Positions 34,991 to 44,500 are shown, counted from the stretch's first letter. The stretch is DNA of 64,000 nucleotides from Azospirillum ramasamyi (GCF_003233655.1 NZ_CP029830.1:1-64000), one strand, 5' to 3'. Notes: a model not told the origin generated them from the sequence alone. Numbers and translations: made by a program.

Positions 34991-35813
34991 ACCAGTCAAG
35001 ACACCCGGCGGGGATCACGCCGTTGCTGACCAGCAGCGCGCCCTTGCGGTAAAGGCCGAGCGTGCTGCCGCCTTCCGGCAGGTCGATGGCCCAGAGCCGC
35101 CCGCTCGGGTCGCTCCAAACCGTGCGGCCATCCATGGAGGCCAGGGCGGTGAGGGCCTCGGACGGTGAGGTGCCGGCGCGGAACAGAACCAGCGTGGCGG
35201 TGCCCCCCGGCGGCGGCAGGGTGGCGACCGCCCCGGCGATGCCGGTGGTCAGCGCCAGCAGAAGCGGTGCCGCCGCACGCCGCAAGGCTCCGCCGCCGCT
35301 ATGCCCGGCATCGGACCGCGTCAGCCACCAGCCGGCAGCCACCGCGGCGACGCCGAAGGCGAAGAACCACAGCAGATCCCAGAACAGCATGTTGTCCACG
35401 TCCATGCGGATGCGGTGCAGCCCCAGCAGCCAGTGCGACACCAGCCCGTCCAGCATGTGCCAGACGCCGAAACCGACGAGGGCCCAGCCCATCAGCCGGC
35501 GCCCGCCCACCTCGGCCGCGCCCCGGCGCCCGCGCCACAGCAGCCACAGCCCCACCGCGGCGATCACGTACATCAGGGCGTGGAACGCCCCGTCCACCAG
35601 AATCTGGACCCCGATGTCGGCATAGGCCGGGTCGGCGAGGCCGGAGAGCAGATGGTGCCATTGCAGGATCTGGTGCAGCAGGATCCCGTCGAAGAAGCCG
35701 CCCAGCGCGAATCCCAGGCTGAACCCGCCCAGCAGCAGGGTCCGGCCGGGGCCGCTCCTGACATCGGACATCGGCATCGGGTGCGGCAGCGGATCGTTCG
35801 GATCGGCGGTCAT
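34950..35813 (-). CDS. DUF2243 membrane protein with extra C-terminal domain
   Basis: A 287-residue protein. Residues 20-175 form a DUF2243 membrane region with four or five helices and the family hallmark GGFFDGILLHQILQWHHLL near residue 38 and WHMLDGLVSHWLLGLHRIR near residue 118. These carry many His residues and may bind metal. Residues about 185-287 add a further helix and a small domain (TLVLFRAGTSPSEALTALAS, GRLWAIDLPEGG) not part of the core family; it may be periplasmic. Its 3' end overlaps the sigma factor gene by 41 bases on the other strand. Function is unknown. Confidence 0.82.
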   Translation of the reverse strand: MTADPNDPLPHPMPMSDVRSGPGRTLLLGGFSLGFALGGFFDGILLHQILQWHHLLSGLADPAYADIGVQILVDGAFHALMYVIAAVGLWLLWRGRRGAAEVGGRRLMGWALVGFGVWHMLDGLVSHWLLGLHRIRMDVDNMLFWDLLWFFAFGVAAVAAGWWLTRSDAGHSGGGALRRAAAPLLLALTTGIAGAVATLPPPGGTATLVLFRAGTSPSEALTALASMDGRTVWSDPSGRLWAIDLPEGGSTLGLYRKGALLVSNGVIPAGCLDWFSPAPGPSASTAL

Positions 35814-36256
35814 GGTCTGATATCCCCGGCTTCCGTTTTGGTGGTCTCTGTTTGGATTTGGCTCCGGCATCCCCAACAAAGCCGTCATCGGCAGGTTCCA
35901 ACCCTTTCGGTTTCGTCCGATTACGGGGTGGTTCCCACAGCCGTCATGAGAAGGGCGTAACGCCTTTCCCCTCCTGCGCCGCGATGGAAGGATGCCCCCA
36001 TCGCGTTGGACTCCTGGCCGGTGAAAATAGCCATGTTGGGCTACGTCCCCCGCGGCGATGCCCGACCGGCAGTGGTCCTGCGCCGCCGCGATTCGTGCGC
36101 CCTTGCCGAAAGTGGTGAGCGGCCAGTGCTGCCAGGCCAACCCCATCCGGCCAACCCCATCCGGCCAACCCCATCCGGCCAATCCCAACCGGCAAGCTCC
36201 ATTCGGCCGGTTCCGCCGGGCGGGAAGCCCCGTGACAGCAGGAGAGGCACCGCTGC
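35814..36256. other. Intergenic region with repeat array
   Basis: About 440 bases between the divergent DUF2243 and OpgC genes with no credible gene. The first 200 bases are relatively AT-rich and probably carry promoters. The right half contains the 14-bp tandem array described separately. Frames that cross this region on the minus strand gain only repeat-coded residues of the type GWPDGVG. Confidence 0.6.
36135..36218. repeat. 14-bp tandem repeat array upstream of the OpgC gene
   Basis: Three perfect copies of GGCCAACCCCATCC start at 36135, 36149 and 36163. Two progressively diverged copies start at 36177 and 36191, and a third weak one at 36205. The array ends about 40 bases before the OpgC start codon, so it lies in the promoter or leader of that gene. 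The unit length is not a multiple of three. Confidence 0.9.
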
Positions 36257-37438
36257 ATGCAGCAACGTCAGGCTCGCGACGTCCGGCTCGATCTGTTCAA
36301 GGGCGTGGCCCTTCTGATCATCTTCGTCAACCATGTGGGCGGGAACCCGCTGGCGAAGGTGATGCCCGCCCGGTTCGGGCCGTCCGATTCGGCCGAGATC
36401 TTCGTCTTCATCTCCGGCTACGCCGTCGCGCTGGCCTATGGCCCGGTGCTGGCGGAGCGCGGGTTCGCCGCCTGCCAGCGCAAGGCGCTCGGCCGCTGCC
36501 GCCAATTGTGGGCGGCCAACATCGCCACCATGCTGGTCAGCGCGCTGGTGGTGGCGCTGGCGGTTCATGCCGCGGGTCTGCCGATGGAGGACTCCAACCG
36601 GCTGGAGAGCTTCGCGCCGCTGTTCGACAGCCCGGCCGTGGCGATGGCCTGGCATCTGGTGCTGATGTATCTGCCCTTCACGCTCGACATCCTGGCGCTC
36701 TACATCCTGCTGGTGGCGGCGTCGCCTCTGTTCCTGTGGTCCTGCGCCCGCTTCGGCGTGGCGGCGGTGGTGGCGGGGTCGGCGGCGCTCTATCTGCTCG
36801 CCCAGGCGGCGCCCGGCCTGATACCGCCCAACCTGTGGGAGGAAAGCTGGAACTTCAGCCCATTGGCATGGCAATGCGTGTTCTTCCTGGGCGCCGCCCT
36901 GGCGCTGGTGGTGCGCAGCGGCGGGGTGACGCTTCCGCGTTCCCCCTGGCTGCTGGCGGTGGCGCTGGCGGTGGTGGTCGGCATGGCGCTGTGGAAGGGG
37001 GCGGCCTCCGACCTCGGCCGGGCGCTGGTCCCGGCGGGGCTGCATGGCTGGCTGCCGGAGCAGACGATCCCCTGGACGGACAAGGACACGCTGGGCCCGA
37101 TGCGGCTGCTGCATTTCCTGGCGCTGGCCTGTGCGGCGGCGCTGCTGGTGCCGCGGGATGCCGCATGGCTGCGCTCGGCACCCGCCCGGCTGCTGACCGC
37201 CTGCGGGCGGCATTCGCTGCCGGTCTTCTGTGTCGGGGTGGTGCTGTCGTTCGCCGGAACCGCGTTGCTGATGGCGGGGAAGGGGGCGGCGATGGTGCTG
37301 GCGGTCAATCTGGGCGGCATCGCCCTGCTTCTTGTGCTGGCGCTGGTGCTGGAGCGCCGGCGGACCCGGCGGCTGCCGGCCAAGGCCGGCGCGGTACCGG
37401 CATCGCCATCGTCCGCGACGGTTCCCGAAACGCCCTGA
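36257..37438 (+). CDS. OpgC-domain membrane protein
   Basis: A 393-residue protein with about ten membrane helices and the OpgC start RLDLFKGVALLIIFVNHVGG, followed by the conserved SAEIFVFISGYAVALAYGP. OpgC proteins belong to the membrane acyltransferase superfamily and, in the reference case, add succinyl groups to osmoregulated periplasmic glucans. The core His of NHVG and the GRHSLPVFCVGV segment near residue 315 are present. The family is broader than succinylation, and no glucan synthesis gene is adjacent. The ATG at 36257 follows GGAGAGGCACC. The last 30 residues are a basic then Ala/Pro-rich cytoplasmic tail. Confidence 0.88.
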   Translation: MQQRQARDVRLDLFKGVALLIIFVNHVGGNPLAKVMPARFGPSDSAEIFVFISGYAVALAYGPVLAERGFAACQRKALGRCRQLWAANIATMLVSALVVALAVHAAGLPMEDSNRLESFAPLFDSPAVAMAWHLVLMYLPFTLDILALYILLVAASPLFLWSCARFGVAAVVAGSAALYLLAQAAPGLIPPNLWEESWNFSPLAWQCVFFLGAALALVVRSGGVTLPRSPWLLAVALAVVVGMALWKGAASDLGRALVPAGLHGWLPEQTIPWTDKDTLGPMRLLHFLALACAAALLVPRDAAWLRSAPARLLTACGRHSLPVFCVGVVLSFAGTALLMAGKGAAMVLAVNLGGIALLLVLALVLERRRTRRLPAKAGAVPASPSSATVPETP

Positions 37439-37500
37439 GGCCGGGAAGAGCTACGGCCAGGCTTCTTGAATCCCGCGCCGGGTGAGCGCATATTTCTTGT

Positions 37501-37794
37501 ATGCAACTCAACCCGGCCATACCGTCTCTCCAGACGCTGAAGCCAAACCCGCATACACCCGCGGTGCAGATCGCGATGTCTCCGGCGGTGCAGGCGGCGC
37601 AGCAGACGGCGCCGCCGGTCCGTACCCAGACGATCACCGCCCCCCAGGCGGCCGGCAAGGCCGACCAGACGCGCGAGACGCGCACCGCCACCCAGGGCAA
37701 TCAGTCGATGGACACCATCGCCAACGCGCTGGCCGCCCAGGTGAACGGGCAGGGCTACCGCAAGCGCGGTTCGCTGCTGGATGTCTCGGTCTGA
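37501..37794 (+). CDS. Small protein of unknown function
   Basis: A 97-residue protein rich in Ala, Gln, Pro and Thr, beginning MQLNPAIPSLQTLKPNP. The middle (QAAQQTAPPVRTQTITAPQA) looks disordered. The end, SMDTIANALAAQVNGQGYRKRGSLLDVSV, has a possible amphipathic helix and is the most protein-like stretch. There is no signal or membrane helix. The strong terminator downstream at 37886-37925 supports a real transcript. I do not recognise a family; it may be a small cytoplasmic or flagellar-type accessory protein, but that is only a guess. Confidence 0.6.
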   Translation: MQLNPAIPSLQTLKPNPHTPAVQIAMSPAVQAAQQTAPPVRTQTITAPQAAGKADQTRETRTATQGNQSMDTIANALAAQVNGQGYRKRGSLLDVSV

Positions 37795-37885
37795 GGGCTT
37801 TCTACGCAGGATTCCGTTCGCGATGGTCCTGACCCGGCTGGGCGGGTGAAAGGATCAGGTGCCGCTTGCGCGCTATGCCTGAATG

Positions 37886-37925
37886 AAAAAGGGGCTTTCC
37901 TTCACGCGAAGGAAAGCCCCTTTTT
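37886..37925. terminator. Strong bidirectional terminator
   Basis: AAAAAGGGGCTTTCCTTC at 37886-37903 pairs perfectly with GAAGGAAAGCCCCTTTTT at 37908-37925, around ACGC. Both ends give a U-run, so it ends the small rightward gene and the leftward clpP gene. Confidence 0.95.
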
Positions 37926-37945
37926 CTGTCCGACGGAACGGACGG

Positions 37946-38572
37946 TTACTTCAGCTCGTCCATCGTGTCGATGACGTGGCTGACGATGCCGTATTCCTTG
38001 GCCTCGTCGGCGAGCATCCAGTAGTTCCGATCCGTGTCCTTGGCGACCTTTTCGTAGGGCTGCCCGGTTTCGCGCGCGATGATCTTGTTCAGACGCTCGC
38101 GCATGCGGATGATTTCCTTCGCCTCGATGGCGATGTCCGTCGCCCGGCCGCCCGTTCCGCCCAGCGGCTGGTGGATCAGGAAGCGGGTGTTCGGCAGGCA
38201 GAACCGGTCTTCCTTCTTCGCCGCCAGATAGATGTGGCAGCCGGCGCTGGCGACCCAGCCCGTGCCCAGCATCTTCACCCGCGGCTTGATGAAGCGGATC
38301 ATGTCGTGGATGGTGTCGCCCGCCTCGACGTGGCCGCCCGGCGAGTTGACCACGACGGTGATGTCGTCGTCGTTCTCATGGGCGAGCGCCAGCAACTGGG
38401 CCGAGACGACCTGCGCCAGCTTCATGTCGATCTGACCGAAGATCAGGACCGTGCGCGCCTTGAACAGGCTCTGCTGCACGGCGGCGAACTGCGGCTGGGC
38501 GCTTTCCTTCGACTTCTCGTCCGGTTCCTTTTCGGGTTCGTCGTCGAACCGGGTGTATCCGACCTGCGCCAT
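37946..38572 (-). CDS. Divergent ClpP-type protease subunit
   Basis: A 208-residue ClpP homologue. The N-terminal 30 residues are acidic (DEPEKEPDEKSKESAQ) instead of the usual loop that docks the ATPase. The barrel has VNSPGGHVEAGDTIHDMIRF, the nucleophile region GWVASAGCHIYLAA (in place of the common AASMGA), the His in LPNTRFLIHQPLGG and an Asp in DTDRNYWML, so the Ser-His-Asp triad appears complete. The ATG at 38572 has GGGAGAAG upstream. No clpX or clpA is next to it, as is common for the second ClpP in alphaproteobacteria. It may form mixed rings with the main ClpP. Confidence 0.9.
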   Translation of the reverse strand: MAQVGYTRFDDEPEKEPDEKSKESAQPQFAAVQQSLFKARTVLIFGQIDMKLAQVVSAQLLALAHENDDDITVVVNSPGGHVEAGDTIHDMIRFIKPRVKMLGTGWVASAGCHIYLAAKKEDRFCLPNTRFLIHQPLGGTGGRATDIAIEAKEIIRMRERLNKIIARETGQPYEKVAKDTDRNYWMLADEAKEYGIVSHVIDTMDELK

Positions 38573-38967
38573 TGATGTTCTTCTCCCTGGTATCGGAAGC
38601 GGGGTATCGGGACCGGGATGCGCTGCCGGAGGGGTGCCCCGACTGCTGTCCCGCTGCCGCATGCGCCTTGCCTGCTTCACCACATAGCCCGTCCGGGCTT
38701 CATGTTCAACGTCCGGCGGGGCAAAATCGATGGGCGGAGCCGCGGCCGGATGGAACGTTTGAAACACCGTGCAACGGTTTCCCGGCCCTGTTCCACTGTT
38801 CAACTTGCCGAACGCATAGGGTGTCCTCCACGGCCGCAGGCACGACTCCCCTTCCTACCACGCCGCGGTGGAGCAGGTAAGAGGCGGTTCGAAATCCTGA
38901 CCGGGGCATTGACGCCCTTCGCCGCTCACAGCCAAACTCGAGCCTGGGCAGAAGCGGGGGCGGCGGA
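38573..38967. other. Divergent intergenic region
   Basis: About 395 bases between clpP and the glycosyltransferase gene, both reading outward. I see no convincing gene, repeat or RNA. It probably holds the two promoters; weakly AT-rich patches near 38750-38830 are the best candidates but no clear boxes stand out. Confidence 0.5.
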
Positions 38968-39852
38968 ATGCACGGAACTGGAGCGGCGCAGGGCCGGCTC
39001 GACGACGGTTCGACGGGCGTCTCGGTGATCATTCCCGCCCACCGCGCCCACGACACCATCGTCCGGGCGGTGCAAAGCCTGCTGGATCAGGATTGGACGG
39101 CATGGGAGGCGGTGATCGTCAGCGACGACGGCACCGATTACCGCCCCACCCTGCGGGCCGCCGGAATCGACGACCCGCGGCTGATCTTCACCGGCACCGG
39201 GCGGCTGGGGGCCGGGGCGCCCGCCGCCCGCAACGCCGGGCTGGCGGCGGCGCGGCTGCCGCTGGTGGCGACGCTGGACGCCGACGACCGCTTCCGCCCC
39301 GGCCGCCTGTCGGCCCTGGCGCCGCTGGCGCTCGCCCAAGGTGCGGCCTTCGACAATGTCGCCGTGGTGCGCGACGAGGACGATTCGCCGCTGCTGTGCC
39401 TGTATGGGGAGGGTCAGGCCCCGGCATGGCTGGACGGCGAGGGGTTCCTGGCGACCTCCGTGCCGATGTTCCCGCTGGTGCGGCGCGATCTGGTGCCGGG
39501 CTGGGACGAGGACGTGAATTTCTGCGACGACGTGGTGTTCAATGTCCGGGTGCTCGACGCCGCCGGCCCGGTGCCGCTGGTGGCGACGCCCTTCTATGAA
39601 TACCGCCAGCGCGCCGGCTCCATCACCTGTTCCGCCGACAGCGCGGAGCGGGCGGAACGCTGCTACCGCCATGTGCTGGACCGACTGGCCGGCGACGGGC
39701 TGGGCATCCGGGACGAGGCGCTGCGCCACAGCTTCACGCAGGCCATCGCCGCCAAGCGTGCCCGCAATGCCGCTTTCGAGGCCGCCTTCAAGGCCGGCCA
39801 CTGCACCAGTTTCCAGGAATTCCTTGCTTTGGGGGAGGGTGCGATCCCCTGA
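38968..39852 (+). CDS. Family 2 glycosyltransferase
   Basis: A 294-residue GT-A fold transferase. Residues about 14-110 carry VSVIIPAHRAHDTIVRAVQSLL, the nucleotide-binding IVSDDGTD and the metal-binding LDADDRFRPGRL. Later motifs AAARNAGLA and WDEDVNFCDDVVFNVRVL (possible catalytic acid) fit the family. There is no membrane helix, so it is cytoplasmic. It stands alone with no cell-surface polysaccharide cluster visible, and the acceptor and sugar cannot be told. Confidence 0.85.
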   Translation: MHGTGAAQGRLDDGSTGVSVIIPAHRAHDTIVRAVQSLLDQDWTAWEAVIVSDDGTDYRPTLRAAGIDDPRLIFTGTGRLGAGAPAARNAGLAAARLPLVATLDADDRFRPGRLSALAPLALAQGAAFDNVAVVRDEDDSPLLCLYGEGQAPAWLDGEGFLATSVPMFPLVRRDLVPGWDEDVNFCDDVVFNVRVLDAAGPVPLVATPFYEYRQRAGSITCSADSAERAERCYRHVLDRLAGDGLGIRDEALRHSFTQAIAAKRARNAAFEAAFKAGHCTSFQEFLALGEGAIP

Positions 39853-39938
39853 CGGCAAAGCTCCCGCTGGCCTTGTTTTACCATTGTGTGTCAGCCTTGC
39901 TGCGTCGCACACCGCCGGAACGGACACGGGTACATCCC

Positions 39939-40286
39939 ATGAGCGCCCCGACCTGCTGCCTCGCCCGCATCCCCGCCAATGGGAAATTCTGGCTGAAAGC
40001 CGCGCGGGTTCATGACGGACTCCGCGATATCCGCATCGAGAACGGCCATGTCCGCGCCCTGGTGCCGGCCGGCGAGTCGCCCTGCTGCGCGCCGGGACTC
40101 GACCTCGACGGCGGCGAGGTGCGCCGTATGGAGGATGGCGGTCCGGTGATGCCCGGCGATCCCGCGGATCTGTGGGTGACGTTGTGCGGCGGCCGGACGG
40201 TCGCGATGCGGGGCGGCAGGCTGGAAACCGGCGAGCGTCCGGTGGCGGAGGCGACAAACGGTGCGGCGGACGGTTCGGATCGTTGA
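39939..40286 (+). CDS. Amidohydrolase-like protein lacking the barrel
   Basis: A 115-residue protein. It starts with FWLKAARVHDGLRDIRIENGHVRAL, the usual first strands of the amidohydrolase superfamily composite domain. It then jumps at once to GDPADLWVTLCGGRTVAMRGG, which looks like the closing strands that normally come after the metal-binding TIM barrel. The HxH and all other catalytic metal ligands are absent, so no hydrolase activity is expected. It could be a remnant left by an internal deletion or a stable small beta-sandwich. The ATG at 39939 is preferred to the frame opening at 39873. Family link is inferred from motifs only. Confidence 0.55.
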   Translation: MSAPTCCLARIPANGKFWLKAARVHDGLRDIRIENGHVRALVPAGESPCCAPGLDLDGGEVRRMEDGGPVMPGDPADLWVTLCGGRTVAMRGGRLETGERPVAEATNGAADGSDR

Positions 40287-40307
40287 ACCTTCTCGACTCC
40301 GGATGTG

Positions 40308-40329
40308 AACTGAACGATATAGTTCAGTT
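40308..40329. promoter_or_regulatory. Perfect inverted-repeat operator upstream of RND operon
   Basis: AACTGAAC at 40308-40315 and GTTCAGTT at 40322-40329 are perfect 8-bp arms around GATATA. TATAGT at 40318-40323 could be a -10 box inside it. The shape is that of a TetR-type operator controlling an RND pump, here about 60 bases ahead of the adaptor gene. No TetR gene lies beside it. Confidence 0.7.
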
Positions 40330-40389
40330 TGCCCGGCGCGCTTCCCGGTTGCGCTGCAGCAAGGTGAAACCCGTCCGGATTCCGGTTCC

Positions 40390-41571
40390 ATGCGCCATAC
40401 GCTTCGCATCGCGGTTCTTCTCGTCCTGGCGGCTCTCGCCACAGGAGCCTACTGGTATTTCGTGAAGCAGGGCGGCACCGTCGGCGGGCTGACGGCGATG
40501 CTGAGCGGCGCGGCTTCCGGCGATGCGCCGGCGCCGGGCAGCGGTTCTGGCAGCGGTTCTGGCAGCGCACCGGGTGGAGGCAAGCCGCCGGGCGGCGCCC
40601 CGCCGACGCCGGTGGAGGCGGTTGCCGTCCGCGTCGGTACGGTGGAGCGCACCGTCACCGCGGTCGGGTCGCTGCTGTCCAACGAGTCGGTGGTGATCCG
40701 GCCCGAGATTGCCGGCCGGATCAGCGAGATCGCCTTCAAGGAGGGACAGCGCGTCGCCAAGGGCAGCGTGCTGGTCCGGCTGGACGACGCCATCGCCCGC
40801 GCCACGCTGGCCCAGGCGCAGGCGAGCATCGCCTTTTCCCGTGCCGAGCTGTCGCGTGCCGACCAGCTGGTCCGCCAGAACACCGGCCCCTTGCGCAACC
40901 GCGAACAGGCCGCGGCCAAGCTGCTGGCCGACGAGGCGGCGGTGCAGCTGGCCAAGGCGCAGCTCGACAAGCAGGTGATCACCGCGCCCTTCGACGGGGT
41001 GCTGGGCCTGCGCAAGGTGTCGGTCGGCGACTTCGTCCAGGCAGGCAGGGATATCGTGAACCTGGAGGACATAGACACGCTGAAGCTGGACTTCCGCGTC
41101 CCCGAGATGTTCCTGCCGGCGGTGAGGGTGGGCCAGACGGTGAGGGTGGCGGTGGACGCCTTCGGCGGACGCGGCTTCGAGGGCACGGTCTATGCGATCG
41201 ACCCGCTGGTGGACGTGAACGGCCGCGCGCTGGCGATCCGCGCCCGCGTTCCCAATCCCGACGGCGCGTTGCGCCCCGGCCTGTTCGCCCGCGTGTCGCT
41301 GACGCTGACCACGGTGCCGGATGCGCTGCTGGTGCCGGAGCAGGCCATCGTCGCCTTCGGCAAGGACCAGTTCGTCTTCAAGGTGGTGGACGGCAAGGCG
41401 GCACAGACCCGCGTCGTGCTGGGCGAGCGCCGCAACGCGGAGGTGGAGATTTCCAAGGGCCTTGCTCCCGGCGACATGGTGGTCACCGCCGGCCAGCTGA
41501 AGATTCGCGACGGCGCGCCGGTCGCCGTGGTGCCGTCCAAGCCGGCTGCCAACAAGTCGACGGGGAGCTGA
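40390..41571 (+). CDS. RND efflux periplasmic adaptor
   Basis: A 393-residue membrane fusion protein anchored by an N-terminal helix (TLRIAVLLVLAALATGAYWYF). A Gly/Ser-rich linker with a 12-base tandem repeat (about 40540-40570) leads to the adaptor core: VGSLLSNESVVIRPEIAGRI, a short coiled-coil hairpin (about residues 130-195) and ITAPFDGVLGLRKVSVGDF. The barrel part contains VNLEDIDTLKLDFRVPEMFL. The linker is longer than normal. It is followed after 4 bases by its pump and preceded by a palindromic operator, so the pair is likely regulated by a repressor. Confidence 0.9.
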   Translation: MRHTLRIAVLLVLAALATGAYWYFVKQGGTVGGLTAMLSGAASGDAPAPGSGSGSGSGSAPGGGKPPGGAPPTPVEAVAVRVGTVERTVTAVGSLLSNESVVIRPEIAGRISEIAFKEGQRVAKGSVLVRLDDAIARATLAQAQASIAFSRAELSRADQLVRQNTGPLRNREQAAAKLLADEAAVQLAKAQLDKQVITAPFDGVLGLRKVSVGDFVQAGRDIVNLEDIDTLKLDFRVPEMFLPAVRVGQTVRVAVDAFGGRGFEGTVYAIDPLVDVNGRALAIRARVPNPDGALRPGLFARVSLTLTTVPDALLVPEQAIVAFGKDQFVFKVVDGKAAQTRVVLGERRNAEVEISKGLAPGDMVVTAGQLKIRDGAPVAVVPSKPAANKSTGS

Positions 41572-41575
41572 GGCC

Positions 41576-44500
41576 ATGGTCCTCTCCGACATCTCCATCC
41601 GCCGCCCGGTGCTGGCGACGGTGATGAGCCTCGCCCTGATGCTGATCGGCATCGTGTCGTACCAGCGCCTGTCGGTGCGCGAATATCCCAAGATCGACGA
41701 GCCGGTCGTCACGGTGGAGACGACCTACAAGGGCGCCTCGGCCCAGATCATCGAAAGCCAGGTGACGCAGACGCTGGAGGACAGCCTCGCCGGCATCGAG
41801 GGCATCGACGTGATGTCCTCGATCAGCCGGGCGGAGAAGTCGCAGATCACCTTGCGCTTCCGGCTGGACCGCAACGTCGATGTCGCCGCCAGCGACGTGC
41901 GCGACCGGGTGGGCCGCGTCCGCGCCCAGCTTCCCGGCGAGATCGACGAGCCGGTGATCGCCAAGGTCGAGGCCGACGCCCAGCCGATCATCTATCTCGC
42001 CTTCTCCTCCGACCGGCATTCGCCGCTGGAGGTGACGGATTTCGCCGACCGCTATGTCAAGGACCGGCTGCAGAACCTGCCCGGCGTCGCCCAGGTCCGC
42101 ATCTTCGGCGAGCGCCGCTTCGCCATGCGCCTGTGGCTCGACCCGCAGCGGATGGCCGCCTACCGGGTGACGCCGCAGGATGTCGAAAACGCGCTGCGCC
42201 GGCAGAATGTCGAGATCCCGGCGGGCCGCGTCGAAAGCGTGGCGCGCGAGTTCACCGTGGTGTCGGAAACCGACCTGCGCAGCCCGGCGGAGTTCGAGAA
42301 CATCATCCTGCGCGACGATTCCGGCTATCTGGTCCGGCTGCGCGACGTCGGCCGGGCGGAGCTGGGGGCGCTGGACGAGCGGGTCAGCGCGCGGTTCAAC
42401 GGCCGCGGCGCCGTCGCCATCGGCGTGGTGAAGCAGTCCACCGCCAACCCGCTGGACGTGTCGAAGGCGGTCAACGACGCGCTGCCGACGATCCGCGTGG
42501 CGCTGCCCGACGGTATGGGGGTGGATGTCGGGTACGACAGCTCGGTCTTCATCGCCAAGTCGATCGACGCGGTGTTCCACACCATCTTCGAAGCGATCAT
42601 CCTGGTCGTTCTGGTGATCTTCTTCTTCCTACGGTCGCTGCGGGCGACGCTGGTGCCGCTGGTGACCATCCCGGTGTCGCTGATCGGCGGCTTCGCCCTG
42701 ATGTACGCCTTCGGCTTCTCCATCAACACGCTGACGCTGCTGTCGATGGTGCTGGCCATCGGCCTCGTGGTCGACGACGCCATCGTCATGCTGGAGAACA
42801 TATTCCGCTATGTGGAGGAGGGGATGGACCCCTTCCAGGCGGCGCTGAAGGGCTCGCGGGAGATCGGTTTCGCCGTCATCGCCATGACGATCACGCTGGC
42901 GGCGGTCTATGCGCCCATCGGATTCATGACCGGCCGCACCGGGCGGCTGTTCACCGAGTTCGCGCTGACGCTGGCCGGGGCGGTGATCGTCTCGGGTTTC
43001 GTGGCGCTGACGCTGTCGCCGATGATGTGCTCCAAGCTGCTGAAGCACGAGACCAAACACGGCCTTCTCTACCGCGCCATCGAACGCTTTCTGGAGGGGA
43101 TGACCAACGGCTACCGCAGCCTGCTGCGCCTGTCGCTGCGGGCGCGGCCGCTGGTGCTGCTGATCGGCTTCGCCGTCGCCGCGGCGAGCTATGTGCTGTT
43201 CAACGGGCTGAAGTCGGAACTGGCGCCGGTGGAGGACCGCGGCACCATCGTCGGAATCGCCATCGCGCCGGAAGGCTCGACCCTGGACTACACCATGGGT
43301 TATGCCCAGCAGATGGAGGCGCTGTTCCGGCAAATTCCGGTGCTGGAGAAGTTCTTCGTCGTCGTCGGCTTTCCGGTGGTCAACCAGGGCATCGCCTTCG
43401 TCCGCCTGATCGACTGGGATCTGCGCGACGTGAAGCAGCAGGCGATCACCTCCCAGCTTTTCCCGAAGATGTTCGGCATCCCCGGCATCATGGGCTTCGT
43501 CACCAACCCGCCGTCGCTGGGCCAGAGCCCGACGGAGAAGCCGGTGAACTTCGTCATCCAGACCTCCCTGCCCTTCGAGGAACTGCAGGCGATGGTCAAC
43601 GCCATGATGGCGGAGGCGCGCAACTTCCCCGGTCTGGTCAATCTCGACACCGACCTGAAGCTGAACAAACCGGAACTGAAGGTGTCGCTGGACCGCGACA
43701 AGGCGGCCGACCTGGGGGTGGACGTCGACACCGTGGGCCGCACGCTGGAGACGTTGCTGGGCGGGCGGCAGGTGACGCGGTTCAAGAAGGACGGCAAGCA
43801 GTATGACGTGATCGTCCAGGTCGCCAACATCGACCGCCGCAACCCGGACGACATCGCCGGCATCTATGTCCGCGGCGGCACCAGTGCCACCGCCACCGCC
43901 ACTGGGGGGGCCGGGCAGATGATCTCGCTCGCCAATCTGGTGACGGTGGAGGAGCGGGTCGCGCCCAAGGAGCTGAACCATTTCAACAAGCTGCGGTCGG
44001 CCACCATCACCGCGACGCTGGCGCCGGGGACGTCGCTGGGCGAGGCGCTGGCGGTGATGCAGGCGGCGGCGAACAAGGTGCTGCCGGCCACCGCCCAGAC
44101 GGACTATGCCGGGCAGAGCCGCGAATTCCGCGAATCGGCGAGCGGGCTGTATTTCGTCTTCGTGCTGGCGCTGGCCTTCATCTATCTGGTCCTGGCCGCG
44201 CAGTTCGAGAGCTTCATCGACCCCTTCGTCATCATGCTGACCGTGCCGCTGTCGATGACCGGGGCGCTGGCGGCATTGCAGATGAGCGGCGGGACGATGA
44301 ACGTCTACAGCCAGATCGGCCTCGTCACCCTGGTCGGCCTGATCACCAAGCACGGCATCCTGATCGTGGAGTTCGCCAACCAGCTCCAGCGCGCCGGCAC
44401 CGACATCCGCAAGGCGGTGGAGGAGGCCGCCGTGCTGCGCCTGCGCCCGATCCTGATGACCACCGGCGCCATGGTGCTGGGCGCGGTGCCGCTGGCCTAC

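Noticed and set aside
36135-36218. Possible CRISPR array at the 14-bp repeats
   Set aside because: The units are directly adjacent with no spacers, too short, and no cas genes are nearby.
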